This document shows positions 9,216-19,101 of a stretch of 64,000 nt of DNA, piece after piece (position 1 is the first letter of the stretch; each line of letters opens with the position of its first letter). The DNA is taken from NCBI RefSeq assembly GCF_900109575.1, contig NZ_FOAF01000001.1, forward strand, positions 1,831,662 to 1,895,661. Reading direction: 5' to 3'. The notes under the pieces were generated by a model that saw nothing but the letters and a program-made list of their open reading frames with translations, did not search any database and was not told the origin of the DNA. The position numbers and the translations under genes are program-made. The DNA comes from Olivibacter domesticus (GTDB lineage: Bacteria > Bacteroidota > Bacteroidia > Sphingobacteriales > Sphingobacteriaceae).

Positions 9216-10544
9216 TTAGATATACCGATTAATCAGGTTCTCCAAGTATTCTTGTTGTCCGCTAATTGTTTTAGGCTCGCCTAAGTCTATAGCTAAGTCC
9301 CTTAAATCAGTTAATGAAAGTCTTCCTTCCTCAAATGTTTTCCCACTTCCTTGATCGAAGGATTGATATCTTTCTTTTCTTATCTTTTTATAATCCGAAA
9401 GCTGCAAAATATTATCAGCTATCAGCAATGCCCTAGCAAATGTATCTGCCCCACCAATATGAGCATAAAAAAGATCTGCCGGATCAGTAGAGTTGCGACG
9501 GATCTTCGCGTCAAAGTTAATTCCGCCGCCGCCAAAGCCACCAGCCTCTAAAATTATAAGCATAGCTTCACTCAGTTCATTAATATTATTAGGAAATTGA
9601 TCTGTATCCCATCCATTTTGATAGTCACCCCTGTTAGCATCTATCGAACCAAGCAAACCAGCATCAACGGCTACTTGAAGTTCGTGCTGGAAAGTATGCC
9701 CCGCCAATGTAGCGTGATTTACTTCAAGATTTAGCTTGAAATCGTTCAGCAAATCGTGCTGCCTTAAAAATCCGATTACAGTGGCAGCATCATAATCATA
9801 TTGATGTTTAGTGGGTTCACATGGTTTAGGTTCAATAAAAAAGGTACCCTTAAAGCCTTGTGCACGTGCATAGTCTTTCGCCATATGTAACATCTTAGCT
9901 AAATGTTCCTGCTCTCTTTTCATGTTAGTATTCAAGAGCGTCATATACCCCTCTCTTCCCCCCCAGAACACATAATTTTCACCGCCAAGTGCAATAGTAG
10001 CATCTAAAGCTGCTTTTATTTGAGCCCCTGCGTGTGCAACAACACTAAAATCCGGGTTTGTTGCTGCTCCATTCATATAACGTTTATGACTAAAAAGATT
10101 CGCCGTACCCCATAATAGTTTTACGCCACTCGTTTTTTGTTTATCTAAAGCATAATCAACTAATGTTTGCAGGCGCTTCTCATTTTCGGCGACATCGTCT
10201 CCATAATCTACTACGTCAACGTCATGAAAACAGTAATAAGGAAGATCGATCTTTGTGAAAAATTCAAAAGCCGCGTCCATTTTGTCCTTTGCCCTTCTAA
10301 TCACATCCTTGTTTTCATCCCAAGGAAAAAACAAGGTCTGACCACCAAAAGGATCGCTACCTGTTCCGTTAAAAGAATGCCAATAAGCAACTGCAAAACG
10401 CAAGTGCTCCTTCATGGTTTTACCTGCGACCACGCGGTTCGCGTCATACCAACGATAAGCCAACGGATTATCTGTTTCTAATCCTTCGTAATTAATCTTT
10501 CCAATACCTTTGAAGTATTCTTTTTCACCAATAGTTATAGACAT
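9216..10544 (-). CDS. xylA: Xylose isomerase
   Basis: A 442-residue TIM-barrel enzyme converting D-xylose to D-xylulose in the cytoplasm, using two divalent metals. Conserved blocks are all present: [24 protein letters not shown] with the metal and substrate Glu/Lys, [12 protein letters not shown] with metal-binding Glu and His, and [17 protein letters not shown] with the Asp ligands. The length is that of the longer class II isomerases. It follows xylB by 37 bases on the same strand, so the pair forms an operon controlled from the region around 12.1 kb. Confidence 0.97.
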   Translation of the reverse strand: MSITIGEKEYFKGIGKINYEGLETDNPLAYRWYDANRVVAGKTMKEHLRFAVAYWHSFNGTGSDPFGGQTLFFPWDENKDVIRRAKDKMDAAFEFFTKIDLPYYCFHDVDVVDYGDDVAENEKRLQTLVDYALDKQKTSGVKLLWGTANLFSHKRYMNGAATNPDFSVVAHAGAQIKAALDATIALGGENYVFWGGREGYMTLLNTNMKREQEHLAKMLHMAKDYARAQGFKGTFFIEPKPCEPTKHQYDYDAATVIGFLRQHDLLNDFKLNLEVNHATLAGHTFQHELQVAVDAGLLGSIDANRGDYQNGWDTDQFPNNINELSEAMLIILEAGGFGGGGINFDAKIRRNSTDPADLFYAHIGGADTFARALLIADNILQLSDYKKIRKERYQSFDQGSGKTFEEGRLSLTDLRDLAIDLGEPKTISGQQEYLENLINRYI

Positions 10545-10581
10545 AATTTATAATTTTTATTAATCAATTTATAAGCTCTAC

Positions 10582-12063
10582 TTATTTAATGTATTTATTC
10601 AGCAAGTTTCTCCAATCGTAATATACCTCTTCATATGTATTCTCTTTGTTTGGTTCAATAATCTTCAATGGTTTGGTATTCGAAAATGCTTCTTGAGGAG
10701 ATCTGAAAACGCCAGCACCTATTCCAGCTCCTAACGCAGCACCTACACTTCCGTCATTATCATATAATTCAACAGGTACTCCAGTGATGTTTACAAAAAT
10801 ATCAGCGAATAATTCACTTTGGAAAAGGTTGGCTTTCCCTGCTCTAATTACCTTTGGATTCACACCGTTTTCGCGCATAATATCCAAACCATAGCGAAAT
10901 GCGAATGCAATACCTTCCTGGCATGCTCTAAAAATATGTTTAGATTGATGCTTATTTAAATCAATATTAGATATTAATGCACCTAAGCTTTTATTTTCTA
11001 GCATTCTTTCCGCTCCATTTCCAAATGGTAAAATACGTAGACCGTTACTACCTATCGGAGCCGCTAGGGCCCTTTCATTCATCGCTGTGTAATCTAACCC
11101 GACACCGAAATGATCTTTTAGCCATCTGTTCAATATCCCCGTGCCATTTATACAAAGTAAAACACCCACCAGAGGCCGCTCTTTGCTGTAATTTACATGA
11201 GCGAAGGTATTAATCCGCGATTTCTTATCATATATCAATTGTTCACTTACTCCATAAATAACACCTGAAGTACCGGCAGTTGCGGCAACTTCACCCGGCT
11301 CCAGTACATTTAACGATAGTGCATTATTTGGCTGGTCACCTGCTTTGTAGCTCACTGGGATTCCTGCTCGCAACTTCAATTCATCAGCTATAGATTTTGT
11401 TAGACAACCATGCTCAGAAAATAACGGTACGATAGATGGAAATAAATCTATTTCAAAACCAAAATAATCAATAACCGTTTCAGACAATTCATTTGCTTTA
11501 AAATCCCATAATATTCCTTCAGACAAGGCAGAAATACTCGTCGTAACCGTGCCAGTTAATTTCAGAGCAATAAAATCACCAGGAAGCATTACTTTATGTA
11601 TCTGCTTATAAATAGCTGGTTCATTATTCTTTATCCAATACAGTTTAGATGCTGTAAAATTCCCAGGTGAATTTAAATGGCTTTTTAGAATAGCTTCCTC
11701 ACCCAATGAATTAAAAGCCTTAACTCCTATATCTACAGCCCTACTATCACACCAAATGATCGCATCTCTCAATACGTTCAATGATTTGTCAACCATGACT
11801 AAACCATGCATTTGATAAGCGATCCCAATAGCGTCAATATCATTAGGGTTATACAATCCACTTTTATTAAGTTTTCCTATCGCTATCTTTGTATGTTCCC
11901 ACCACATGTCTGGAGACTGCTCAGCCCATCCAGGATGCGGCGAGCTAATCGGTGTCTCTTCTTTTTCTGGATGCTGGCATGAAATAATACATCTTTGCGT
12001 GGCAGCATCCACTACCGACACTTTTATTGACGAGGTTCCGATATCAATTCCTAACAGCAGCAT
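10582..12063 (-). CDS. xylB: Xylulokinase
   Basis: A 493-residue FGGY-family sugar kinase that phosphorylates D-xylulose to xylulose-5-phosphate for the pentose phosphate pathway. It opens with the first ATP-binding phosphate motif GIDIGTSSIKVSVVD, has GWAEQSPDMWW near residue 46, GDQPNNALSL in the middle and the FGGY C-terminal signature region (AGKANLFQSELFADI). It is the promoter-proximal gene of xylB-xylA. The ATG at 12063 lies 26 bases below a LacI-type operator, so it should be repressed by the divergent regulator when no inducer is present (inference). Confidence 0.93.
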   Translation of the reverse strand: MLLLGIDIGTSSIKVSVVDAATQRCIISCQHPEKEETPISSPHPGWAEQSPDMWWEHTKIAIGKLNKSGLYNPNDIDAIGIAYQMHGLVMVDKSLNVLRDAIIWCDSRAVDIGVKAFNSLGEEAILKSHLNSPGNFTASKLYWIKNNEPAIYKQIHKVMLPGDFIALKLTGTVTTSISALSEGILWDFKANELSETVIDYFGFEIDLFPSIVPLFSEHGCLTKSIADELKLRAGIPVSYKAGDQPNNALSLNVLEPGEVAATAGTSGVIYGVSEQLIYDKKSRINTFAHVNYSKERPLVGVLLCINGTGILNRWLKDHFGVGLDYTAMNERALAAPIGSNGLRILPFGNGAERMLENKSLGALISNIDLNKHQSKHIFRACQEGIAFAFRYGLDIMRENGVNPKVIRAGKANLFQSELFADIFVNITGVPVELYDNDGSVGAALGAGIGAGVFRSPQEAFSNTKPLKIIEPNKENTYEEVYYDWRNLLNKYIK

Positions 12064-12088
12064 ATTTTTCTTTGTTTAAATTAGTTAG

Positions 12089-12102
12089 TGCTAACGTTGG
12101 CA
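12089..12102. promoter_or_regulatory. Probable LacI-family operator for xylBA
   Basis: TGCTAACGTTGGCA is a near-perfect 14-bp palindrome (six of seven pairs) around a central CG, the typical form of LacI/GalR operators. It lies directly downstream of the xylB -7 box, where a bound repressor would block initiation. The neighbouring divergent LacI-family gene is the obvious binder (inference). Confidence 0.75.
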
Positions 12103-12104
12103 TA

Positions 12105-12133
12105 AAAATATAACTTAAGCACGAATATTCCAA
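12105..12133 (-). promoter_or_regulatory. Candidate xylB promoter
   Basis: On the minus strand: TTG (12131-12133), 18 bases, then TATATTTT (12105-12112), close to the Bacteroidota TTG / TAnnTTTG pattern with one mismatch in the last base. The operator follows within 2 bases. Confidence 0.6.
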
Positions 12134-12370
12134 CTGCAATCTCTATTTTTGATAAATTTATTTTGGATGCCAACAAAATTTATACAGAACTTTAAGAATA
12201 TCTTGATTGCTGTTGAAAAGCAGTTGTCAAACAACGATTATATTAAAAATTTTCCGGGCATTTCCTTCTATAAATAGTATAACTGAACATAATACACCAA
12301 ATAGTAAAATAATATTAGCCAACGAATGTTGTAATGAATCATTAATTGCTAAATCATATGAAGTTATAAT

Positions 12371-12390
12371 TAACCTGCGGTGACAGGTTA
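12371..12390. repeat. Perfect dyad before the LacI-family gene
   Basis: TAACCTG (12371-12377), six bases, CAGGTTA (12384-12390), ending 26 bases before the regulator's ATG. It differs in sequence from the xylB operator, so it may bind another protein or fold as an RNA hairpin in the leader. Confidence 0.6.
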
Positions 12391-12416
12391 TTAATGAAAA
12401 AAAAACATTTATTTCC

Positions 12417-13451
12417 ATGAAGAAAGTAACCATTTTAGATATAGCTAAAGAATTAGATATTACGTTTTCCACGGTTGCAAGGGCGCTTAACGACCATCCT
12501 GCAATAAGCAAAAACACAAAAGAACTTGTAAAAGCGGCTGCAGAAAGACTAGGTTACCGTAAAAATAAGATTGCCTCTTCGCTCCGCTCAGGTAAAAGCA
12601 ACATTATCGGTGTTCTGGTACCCTCCCTTGATGTCAGTTTCTTTAGCTCCGTTGTACACGGTATTGAATCGATAATGAATCAAAATGGTTATTCTGTATT
12701 ATTATATCAATCGCAGGAATCGTATAAAAAAGAAGATAAGGGTATTGAAACTTTGCTCAATTCTAGAGTTGACGGGGTAATTGCATCAATAGCCATCAAT
12801 AGAGAAGATAGTGGTACATATGAGGATATAATTAATAGAAATATTCCGCTGGCTTTTTTTGACCGATCGTTAGACGACCTCAACGCTCCTTCAGTAACAA
12901 TAGACGATTATAAGGGCGGTTATATGGCTACCGAGCATTTAATAAAAGCTGGATACAAAAACATTGTTCATATCACGGAAACAAGAAATTTGGCAATCTT
13001 TAAGGAAAGAATGAGGGGGTATAAAGACGCCCTAAAGGCATACGGCCTTCCTTTAAACGAAGATTTGATTCTTAAAGGAAATCTATCATTGGACTTTGGA
13101 AAGGAATGTGTAAAAAATCTAACATCAAGAAAAATCCCTTTTGATGCTATATTCACTTTAGAAGATTTTACAGCGATGGGTGTTATACAACAATTAAAGG
13201 TACAGCATATCAATATCCCCCATGAAGTAGGTATCATCGGGTTTGCTAATGAAGCTTTTGGAAGTTTAGTTAGTCCTACTCTCTCGACTATCGATCAGCA
13301 AACCAACCGTATGGGAGAAGAAATAGCGCTGCAATTTCTTAAAATGTTAAAGGCGGGAGATTTTTACAAATCTGCCCCTCTTAGGATTAAACTTGATCCT
13401 ATATTAATAATTAGAGAAAGTTCTCAAGGGCCAACATGGGAAAACATTTAA
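12417..13451 (+). CDS. LacI-family transcriptional regulator, probable xylose repressor
   Basis: A 344-residue regulator. The N-terminal helix-turn-helix starts VTILDIAKELDITFSTVARALN, followed by the hinge-helix segment ending RSGKSNIIGVLVP. The rest is a periplasmic-binding-protein-like sugar-sensing domain with the family endings IGFANEAFGSLVSPTLSTI. It is divergent from xylB-xylA with a LacI-type palindrome in between, so control of xylose use is the best guess; this is inferred from context. The metal efflux genes start 74 bases downstream on the same strand without a visible terminator, so read-through is possible. Confidence 0.9.
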   Translation: MKKVTILDIAKELDITFSTVARALNDHPAISKNTKELVKAAAERLGYRKNKIASSLRSGKSNIIGVLVPSLDVSFFSSVVHGIESIMNQNGYSVLLYQSQESYKKEDKGIETLLNSRVDGVIASIAINREDSGTYEDIINRNIPLAFFDRSLDDLNAPSVTIDDYKGGYMATEHLIKAGYKNIVHITETRNLAIFKERMRGYKDALKAYGLPLNEDLILKGNLSLDFGKECVKNLTSRKIPFDAIFTLEDFTAMGVIQQLKVQHINIPHEVGIIGFANEAFGSLVSPTLSTIDQQTNRMGEEIALQFLKMLKAGDFYKSAPLRIKLDPILIIRESSQGPTWENI

Positions 13452-13525
13452 TGTAACTCTAATGTATACTTAAACAGTTCCTAATCTAAAGGAGCACATC
13501 TTTGCGGCATTATATTAATAGAATA

Positions 13526-14821
13526 ATGACTGCCGTAAAACAACTTTCGTTTCTTCTTACACTTATTATCATCTTAATTTATCATTTAAGTTTAGGCACT
13601 GAACTCACTGATACTTTAAGTATTAATGAAAAGGATGCAGAGAAAATTTTCCTAAAAAACAATATCACCCTACTGGCAGAACAACTCCAAATTAATCAAG
13701 CGGACGCAATGATTTTACAGGCTAGGGCCTGGCCGAATCCTAATTTATCAATTGACGAAATAAACTTTAACAGAAATGGAACATCAGAAAAAATTCCTCC
13801 GCTGATTGGAAATTTTGGGAGAAATCAGCAGTTTACCGTGCAATTAGAACAGCTGATCCACACTGCTAACAAACGAAAAAAGAACATTCGTTTAGAAACC
13901 AGTAATAAAGTATTAGCCGAAAATTCTTTCACGGATATATTACTAGCCTTAAAAGCTGAATTTAGGTCTGAATTGGCAGAGTTGACTTATCAACAGCATT
14001 TAAAAGGAGATTTGTCTTTTCAACATGATGTGATTATTAAACTTCTAAAGGCGCAATCGTCGCAATTCCAACTTGGAAATACATCACGTGCCGAGTTTTT
14101 ACGTATAAAAGCTTTGCAAATTTCAATTAATTCAGAGCTAAATGATATAGATGCTCAAATAAATGAAAAACAGGTTAAGTTAAAAACGCTGATGGCCGTT
14201 TCCCCGTCCACCTACATAGTAATACAAGAAAGTTCCGATAGTACAGAAATAAAACGACTGCAATCGTTGTCGGTTCAGAAACTGTTAGAAGATGCTGAAA
14301 ATAACAATACACAGATCAAACTAGCCCATAATTTAAAAGATGTCAGTACTAGTAAGCTAGCTATAGAGCAAGCAAAAAGAACTCCAGACATAACGTTCAG
14401 TTTAAACTACGATCGTGCAGGATCAACTATGTTTAATTTCTTTGGTGCCGGTATTTCCATGGACATTCCACTATTTGATCGGAACAAAGGCAATATTAAA
14501 AATGCAATATATGAAATACAAAAAGATGATCTTAAACTTCGGGAAAAGAGATTACATATTAACAATCAAATAGTTGAACAATTTCAAAATTTACAGCAGG
14601 CCCTTGGTCTCTACAATCAAATTGATAAAGATTACTTGATCGAATTGAAGCAGATACAGACAGCAGTAGCAGATAATTTTATCAAAAAAAACCTAAGTCT
14701 TCTAGCATTTCTTGATCTTTTTAACTCCTTCAAGGAAAGCAAACAACTTTACTATCAAGCGATTAAAGACATCAAGATTAAGCAAAACGAATTGAATTAT
14801 TTAACGGGAATGGAATTATGA
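13526..14821 (+). CDS. TolC-family outer-membrane factor of a metal efflux pump (CusC/CzcC-like)
   Basis: A 431-residue outer-membrane channel protein with an N-terminal signal peptide (hydrophobic core about residues 6-22) and long heptad-rich helices in two repeats, as in TolC. It should form the exit duct for the RND pump encoded downstream. I start at ATG 13526; the open frame can begin at TTG 13502, but those eight extra residues precede a normal signal peptide. A CATCTTTG sequence (13495-13502) resembles a -7 box. It overlaps the next gene by 4 bases (ATGA), indicating translational coupling. Confidence 0.85.
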   Translation: MTAVKQLSFLLTLIIILIYHLSLGTELTDTLSINEKDAEKIFLKNNITLLAEQLQINQADAMILQARAWPNPNLSIDEINFNRNGTSEKIPPLIGNFGRNQQFTVQLEQLIHTANKRKKNIRLETSNKVLAENSFTDILLALKAEFRSELAELTYQQHLKGDLSFQHDVIIKLLKAQSSQFQLGNTSRAEFLRIKALQISINSELNDIDAQINEKQVKLKTLMAVSPSTYIVIQESSDSTEIKRLQSLSVQKLLEDAENNNTQIKLAHNLKDVSTSKLAIEQAKRTPDITFSLNYDRAGSTMFNFFGAGISMDIPLFDRNKGNIKNAIYEIQKDDLKLREKRLHINNQIVEQFQNLQQALGLYNQIDKDYLIELKQIQTAVADNFIKKNLSLLAFLDLFNSFKESKQLYYQAIKDIKIKQNELNYLTGMEL

Positions 14822-15915
14822 AAATAATCAATACAGCAAAAATTATCCTCATTTGTGTGATCGCTGCATCTTGTAAGTCAAACCAAACAACTGATTCCTC
14901 AGTGAAACATGAAAAACTATGTCTAGATGCTGAGTTAAAAAAGATTATCGATACAACGACCGTAGCAAAAGCGGAAGGTAATGAGACGCTTAAACTTACA
15001 GGAAACGTTAGTTATGACGAGAACAAAGTTTATCGTTTTGTACCATTGTTAAGTGGGGTGATACGTCATGTGCATTTCACCCTTGGGGATTTCGTTAAGA
15101 AGGGACAAATCTTGCTTGAAATTCGCAGTGCAGATTTAAACGACATGAGCGCCAACCTTCGAGAAGCCAAGATTAAACTAAAGGTGGCACAACGTCAATT
15201 AACTGCAACGCAAAATTTATATGCAGATGGTGTGGCATCAGACAAGGAAGTGTTAGAAGCTCAATCGGATGTTGGCAATGTCGAATCTGAAATCAAGAAA
15301 ATCGGAGAAAGCCTGGCGATGTATGGTGGTAACATTGAAAGTGGCGTACTAACAGTAAAGGCTCAAAGTTCCGGGTTTATTGTAGAGAAAAATGTTGTAG
15401 ATGGGCAACAAATTGAAAGTGGTAACGATCCGTTGTTTGTTATTGGCGATTTAAGCAAGGTTTGGGTAATGGCTAATGTTTATGCAGGTAATATCAGCGA
15501 AGTTAAGAACGGACTAACTGTGGATATTGAAACAACAGCATATCCTGATAAAATTTTCAAGGGCGTTATTACCCGGATCTCCAATGTGGTAGATGTAAAT
15601 GAAAAGGTACTCAAAGCCATTATCGCCCTCGATAACCCCGATCAACTATTAAAGCCAGAGATGATGACAACCATCAATGTGCATTTATCACAAAAATCAA
15701 CCATGGTTTCTATCCCCCAACACGCAGTGGTCTTTGACAACGAAACATACCATCTCATCAAAATTAATAGTGATTGTGATTTACAAATAATAGATTTTGT
15801 CCCTGATTACGAAAACAACAATTGCTATTTTACTTCCTCACCTGAGATAAAACCTGGAGATAATATCATTCAAAAGAACAGCCTTCTAGTATACAACAAG
15901 TTAATTGGCAAATAA
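14818..15915 (+). CDS. Periplasmic adaptor (membrane fusion) lipoprotein of heavy-metal RND pump, CusB/CzcB-like
   Basis: A 365-residue adaptor that links the inner-membrane pump to the outer-membrane channel. The N-terminus is a lipoprotein signal ending AASC, with Cys19 as the lipidated residue. The lipoyl/barrel-sandwich half-motifs flank a short coiled-coil hairpin (about residues 105-165), followed by beta-barrel and membrane-proximal domains. The order channel-adaptor-pump and the 4-base overlap with the preceding gene make a single operon. There is no extra metal-binding CusB-type Met cluster that I can see, so the metal is unresolved. Confidence 0.88.
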   Translation: MKIINTAKIILICVIAASCKSNQTTDSSVKHEKLCLDAELKKIIDTTTVAKAEGNETLKLTGNVSYDENKVYRFVPLLSGVIRHVHFTLGDFVKKGQILLEIRSADLNDMSANLREAKIKLKVAQRQLTATQNLYADGVASDKEVLEAQSDVGNVESEIKKIGESLAMYGGNIESGVLTVKAQSSGFIVEKNVVDGQQIESGNDPLFVIGDLSKVWVMANVYAGNISEVKNGLTVDIETTAYPDKIFKGVITRISNVVDVNEKVLKAIIALDNPDQLLKPEMMTTINVHLSQKSTMVSIPQHAVVFDNETYHLIKINSDCDLQIIDFVPDYENNNCYFTSSPEIKPGDNIIQKNSLLVYNKLIGK

Positions 15916-15984
15916 ATCGCAAGAGCACCTATAGCCTATTTATAAATCACAGGTTAGTAGACAAAGCATACAGAAATCCAAAAA

Positions 15985-18900
15985 ATGGTAAAATTAGTAG
16001 AAAAAATTGTAGGTTTTGCTTTAAAAAACCACGTTATTGTGTTCTTTTTTGTTGCACTACTTGTTATTGCTGGAGTATATGCTTACAAACAAACACCAAT
16101 AGAAGCTTTCCCAGATGTAACCAATACTAGGGCTCGTGTCATTACCCAATGGCCTGGACGCAGCGCCGAAGAAATTGAAAAATTTGTTACCTTACCTATT
16201 AGTAAAGCGATGAATACGATTCCAGGTAAGACAGATGTCAAATCAATTTCATTATTTGGCTTATCTGTCATTACTGTAAATTTTAAAGATAATATTGAAG
16301 ATTTCTATGCACAGCAGTATGCCGCTAACCGCATGCATTCTGTAAATCTACCCGAAGGTGCAGAGGCCGAAATAGAGCCCCCCTACGGTGCAACCAGCGA
16401 AATATTCAGATATGTTATTCAATCAGAGAAACCTGTACCTATCCGTGAGCTCACTTCCCTTCAAGATTGGATAATTGAAAGAGATTTATTATCGGTAGAT
16501 GGGGTAGCGGATGTAGTAAGTTTTGGGGGCGAGGAAAAAATATTCGAAATCCAAGTTAACCCCTCAGAACTGAGCAACTACAATCTCACAGCATTAGATG
16601 TTTATGAAGCGGTCGAAAAAAGCAACATTAATGTAGGTGGAGACGTAATCCAAAGAGGCGAACAAGCCTATGTAGTGAGAGGTGTTGGTTTATTAGATAA
16701 AACAAGTGATATAGCAAATATCTTAATAAAGAATGTAAGCGGTGTACCTGTACTGGTAAAGAATGTAGCTAATGTAACCATCAGCAGCAAACCGCGGTTA
16801 GGGCAGGCAGGGTTGAATGATAACGATGACTTGATTGAAGGTATCGTAGTAATGTTAAGAGGAGAGAACCCTTCTGCCGTTATAGAAAGATTAAAAGAAC
16901 GAATAACACATCTAAACGACCGCATTTTACCGAAAGGTATTACGATTCAACCTTTCTTAGATCGCACAGAACTTGTTGATAAAACAATACATACCGTAAG
17001 CCACAATTTAATAGAAGGTATACTTTTGGTATCCTTTATCATCTTTATTTTTCTATTTAATTGGCGAACAACAGTTATTGTGGCTTCAGTTATTCCTTTA
17101 GCTTTTCTATTTGCCATCCTAATGTTGCGCATCCAAGGATTATCAGCAAATTTAATATCCATCGGTGCAATTGATTTTGGCCTTCTTCTGGAGGGAACAA
17201 TGGTAATTGTAGAACATGTATTTGTAAGTCTAGACCTAAAAGCCCGACAGTTGGGGATGGAGCGATTCAATAAGTTAAGCAAGGGAGGAATTATTCGATT
17301 GAATGCAAAAGGTGTTGCAAAATCTATTCTCTTTGCACAGATAATACTTATTGTTGCTTTGATGCCTATTTTCACTTTTCAGAAGGTAGAAGGAAAAATG
17401 TTCTCACCACTGGCATTTACCTTAGGATATGCCTTATTAGGTTCGCTCCTACTTAGTTTGACTTACGTTCCGGCAATGTGCAAAGTACTGCTAAATAAAA
17501 ACATTGTTGATAGGCACAATCCTATTACAGCATTCGTACGAAAAATCATGTTCGGACTTTATCAGTTCTCACATAAACATCTGAAAACCACGTTAATTGG
17601 ATTTATTGTACTCTTATTAATAAGTATTTTTGGTTTTGCTAACATTGGAACTGAATTTATACCTAAACTAAACGAAGGGGCAATCTATATACGAGCTACT
17701 CTTCCTAATAGCGTGAATTTGGAGCAGTCCGTCAAACTCACACAAGAAATGAAGAAAAAGCTAAGAGATTTTGAAGAAGTAAAATTTGTGCTCACCCAAA
17801 CTGGTAGGCCTAATGACGGGACAGATCCTACCGGCTTTTTTAATATTGAATTTCATGTACAGTTAAAAGACGAAAGTGAATGGCGTTCACATATATCTAA
17901 GGAAAAATTATTAGATGAAATAGAACAAACCTTGGGAGTTTACCCAGGTATTGATTTTGGTTTCAGCCAACCTATTATGGACAATGTAGAAGAATACGTT
18001 GCAGGAGTTAAAAGTTCATTGGTGGCGAAAGTTTACGGTAACGACCTCTATAAACTAGAACAAATTGCCGATAGTATTGCGAATGCTATCAAGCCAGTTA
18101 AAGGAATAGAAGATCTAAAAGTTTTTCGTAATATCGGGGTACCTGAATTGCGTATACGACTTAGCGAGGCCCGAATGGCTAGATATGGAGTGACGATGAG
18201 TGATGCTCAGGCGGTAGTGGAGATGGCTATCGGAGGTAAAGCTGCATCAACATTTTACGAGGGAGAAAAGATGTTTGATATTAGAATTAGATATGACAAA
18301 CCCTATAGAGATACCGAAGAAGAAATACGAAATATACTTGTTCCATCCATCGAACGAGCGAAAGTACCTCTTTATGAGATAGCTGATATTGGCTATCATT
18401 CGGGTCCAGCATTTATTTATAGAGAAGGGAATACTCGTTATATAGCTGTCGGCTTTTCGGTAAGGGGACGTGATTTAGGAGGGACCATTAAAGAGGCACA
18501 AGAAAATGTAAGAAAAAAGGTTAAGCTTCCACCCTCCTATAGTTTAGAGTGGGCAGGAGATTTTGAAAATCAACAAAGAGCGATAGGTCGGTTGGCCATA
18601 ATTGTACCTATCTCCCTTCTTTTAATCGCATTTTTGTTATTTCTTAATTTTGGCAATATTAAAGACACCCTGATATCATTGATAACTATCCCATTCGCTT
18701 TTATAGGTGGATTCATTTCGTTATGGGCAACCGGAACTATTTTTGGGATTTCAGCTGGAATAGGGTTTATTATACTTTTTGGTGTGGGTACAATTGATGG
18801 AATTATTCTAATATCCGTCATGAAAAACAACCTAATAAAAGGGGAAAAATTAGATACGGCTGTCTCGCAAGGTGTTTACGACCGTATTCGACCTGTATTT

Positions 18901-19074
18901 ATGATTGCCATTATGGGTTCTTTTGGGTTATTACCAGCAGCGCTTTCGCAAGGAATGGGTGCTGAAATTCAAAAGCCATTAGCAATCATGATTGTCGGAG
19001 GTCTACTTATATGCATGGTATTAAGTCTCGTTGTTTTACCTCAGATATTTTATTTAGCCTATAAGAAAAAGTAA
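15985..19074 (+). CDS. Heavy-metal efflux RND transporter, CzcA/CusA family
   Basis: A 1029-residue inner-membrane proton/metal antiporter, full length for the family, with the usual 12 membrane segments in two halves and two large periplasmic loops. The fourth membrane helix carries GAIDFGLLLEG and VIVEH, giving D397, E403 and E410. In Co/Zn/Ni pumps such as CzcA the pattern is D, D, E, so the middle acid is Glu instead of Asp. Together with the channel and adaptor upstream it forms a complete tripartite exporter. Substrate is probably a divalent cation (Co, Zn, Ni, Cd) rather than Cu/Ag, by the DFG motif. No metal-responsive regulator is adjacent. Confidence 0.92.
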   Translation: MVKLVEKIVGFALKNHVIVFFFVALLVIAGVYAYKQTPIEAFPDVTNTRARVITQWPGRSAEEIEKFVTLPISKAMNTIPGKTDVKSISLFGLSVITVNFKDNIEDFYAQQYAANRMHSVNLPEGAEAEIEPPYGATSEIFRYVIQSEKPVPIRELTSLQDWIIERDLLSVDGVADVVSFGGEEKIFEIQVNPSELSNYNLTALDVYEAVEKSNINVGGDVIQRGEQAYVVRGVGLLDKTSDIANILIKNVSGVPVLVKNVANVTISSKPRLGQAGLNDNDDLIEGIVVMLRGENPSAVIERLKERITHLNDRILPKGITIQPFLDRTELVDKTIHTVSHNLIEGILLVSFIIFIFLFNWRTTVIVASVIPLAFLFAILMLRIQGLSANLISIGAIDFGLLLEGTMVIVEHVFVSLDLKARQLGMERFNKLSKGGIIRLNAKGVAKSILFAQIILIVALMPIFTFQKVEGKMFSPLAFTLGYALLGSLLLSLTYVPAMCKVLLNKNIVDRHNPITAFVRKIMFGLYQFSHKHLKTTLIGFIVLLLISIFGFANIGTEFIPKLNEGAIYIRATLPNSVNLEQSVKLTQEMKKKLRDFEEVKFVLTQTGRPNDGTDPTGFFNIEFHVQLKDESEWRSHISKEKLLDEIEQTLGVYPGIDFGFSQPIMDNVEEYVAGVKSSLVAKVYGNDLYKLEQIADSIANAIKPVKGIEDLKVFRNIGVPELRIRLSEARMARYGVTMSDAQAVVEMAIGGKAASTFYEGEKMFDIRIRYDKPYRDTEEEIRNILVPSIERAKVPLYEIADIGYHSGPAFIYREGNTRYIAVGFSVRGRDLGGTIKEAQENVRKKVKLPPSYSLEWAGDFENQQRAIGRLAIIVPISLLLIAFLLFLNFGNIKDTLISLITIPFAFIGGFISLWATGTIFGISAGIGFIILFGVGTIDGIILISVMKNNLIKGEKLDTAVSQGVYDRIRPVFMIAIMGSFGLLPAALSQGMGAEIQKPLAIMIVGGLLICMVLSLVVLPQIFYLAYKKK

Positions 19075-19101
19075 CCAAAAAGAGAACAGGGAAAACCATA
19101 C

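Larger units (their letters stand above)
12064..12416. other. xylB / lacI-type regulator divergent control region
   Basis: 353 bases between two divergent genes. It holds the xylB promoter and operator (12089-12133) and a second perfect half-site GCCAAC at 12169-12174. A third lies at 12318-12323. A small hairpin GTTGT-CAA-ACAAC is at 12223-12235, and a perfect 7-bp dyad lies before the regulator (12371-12390). Confidence 0.7.

Noticed and set aside
12227-12517. 96-residue open frame on the minus strand across the xyl control region
   Set aside because: It overlaps the start of the LacI-family gene in antisense and runs through the control region. Its composition is that of random AT-rich DNA.
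16947-17375. 142-residue minus-strand frame inside the RND pump
   Set aside because: Antisense to the conserved membrane block of the pump gene, with no independent signals.
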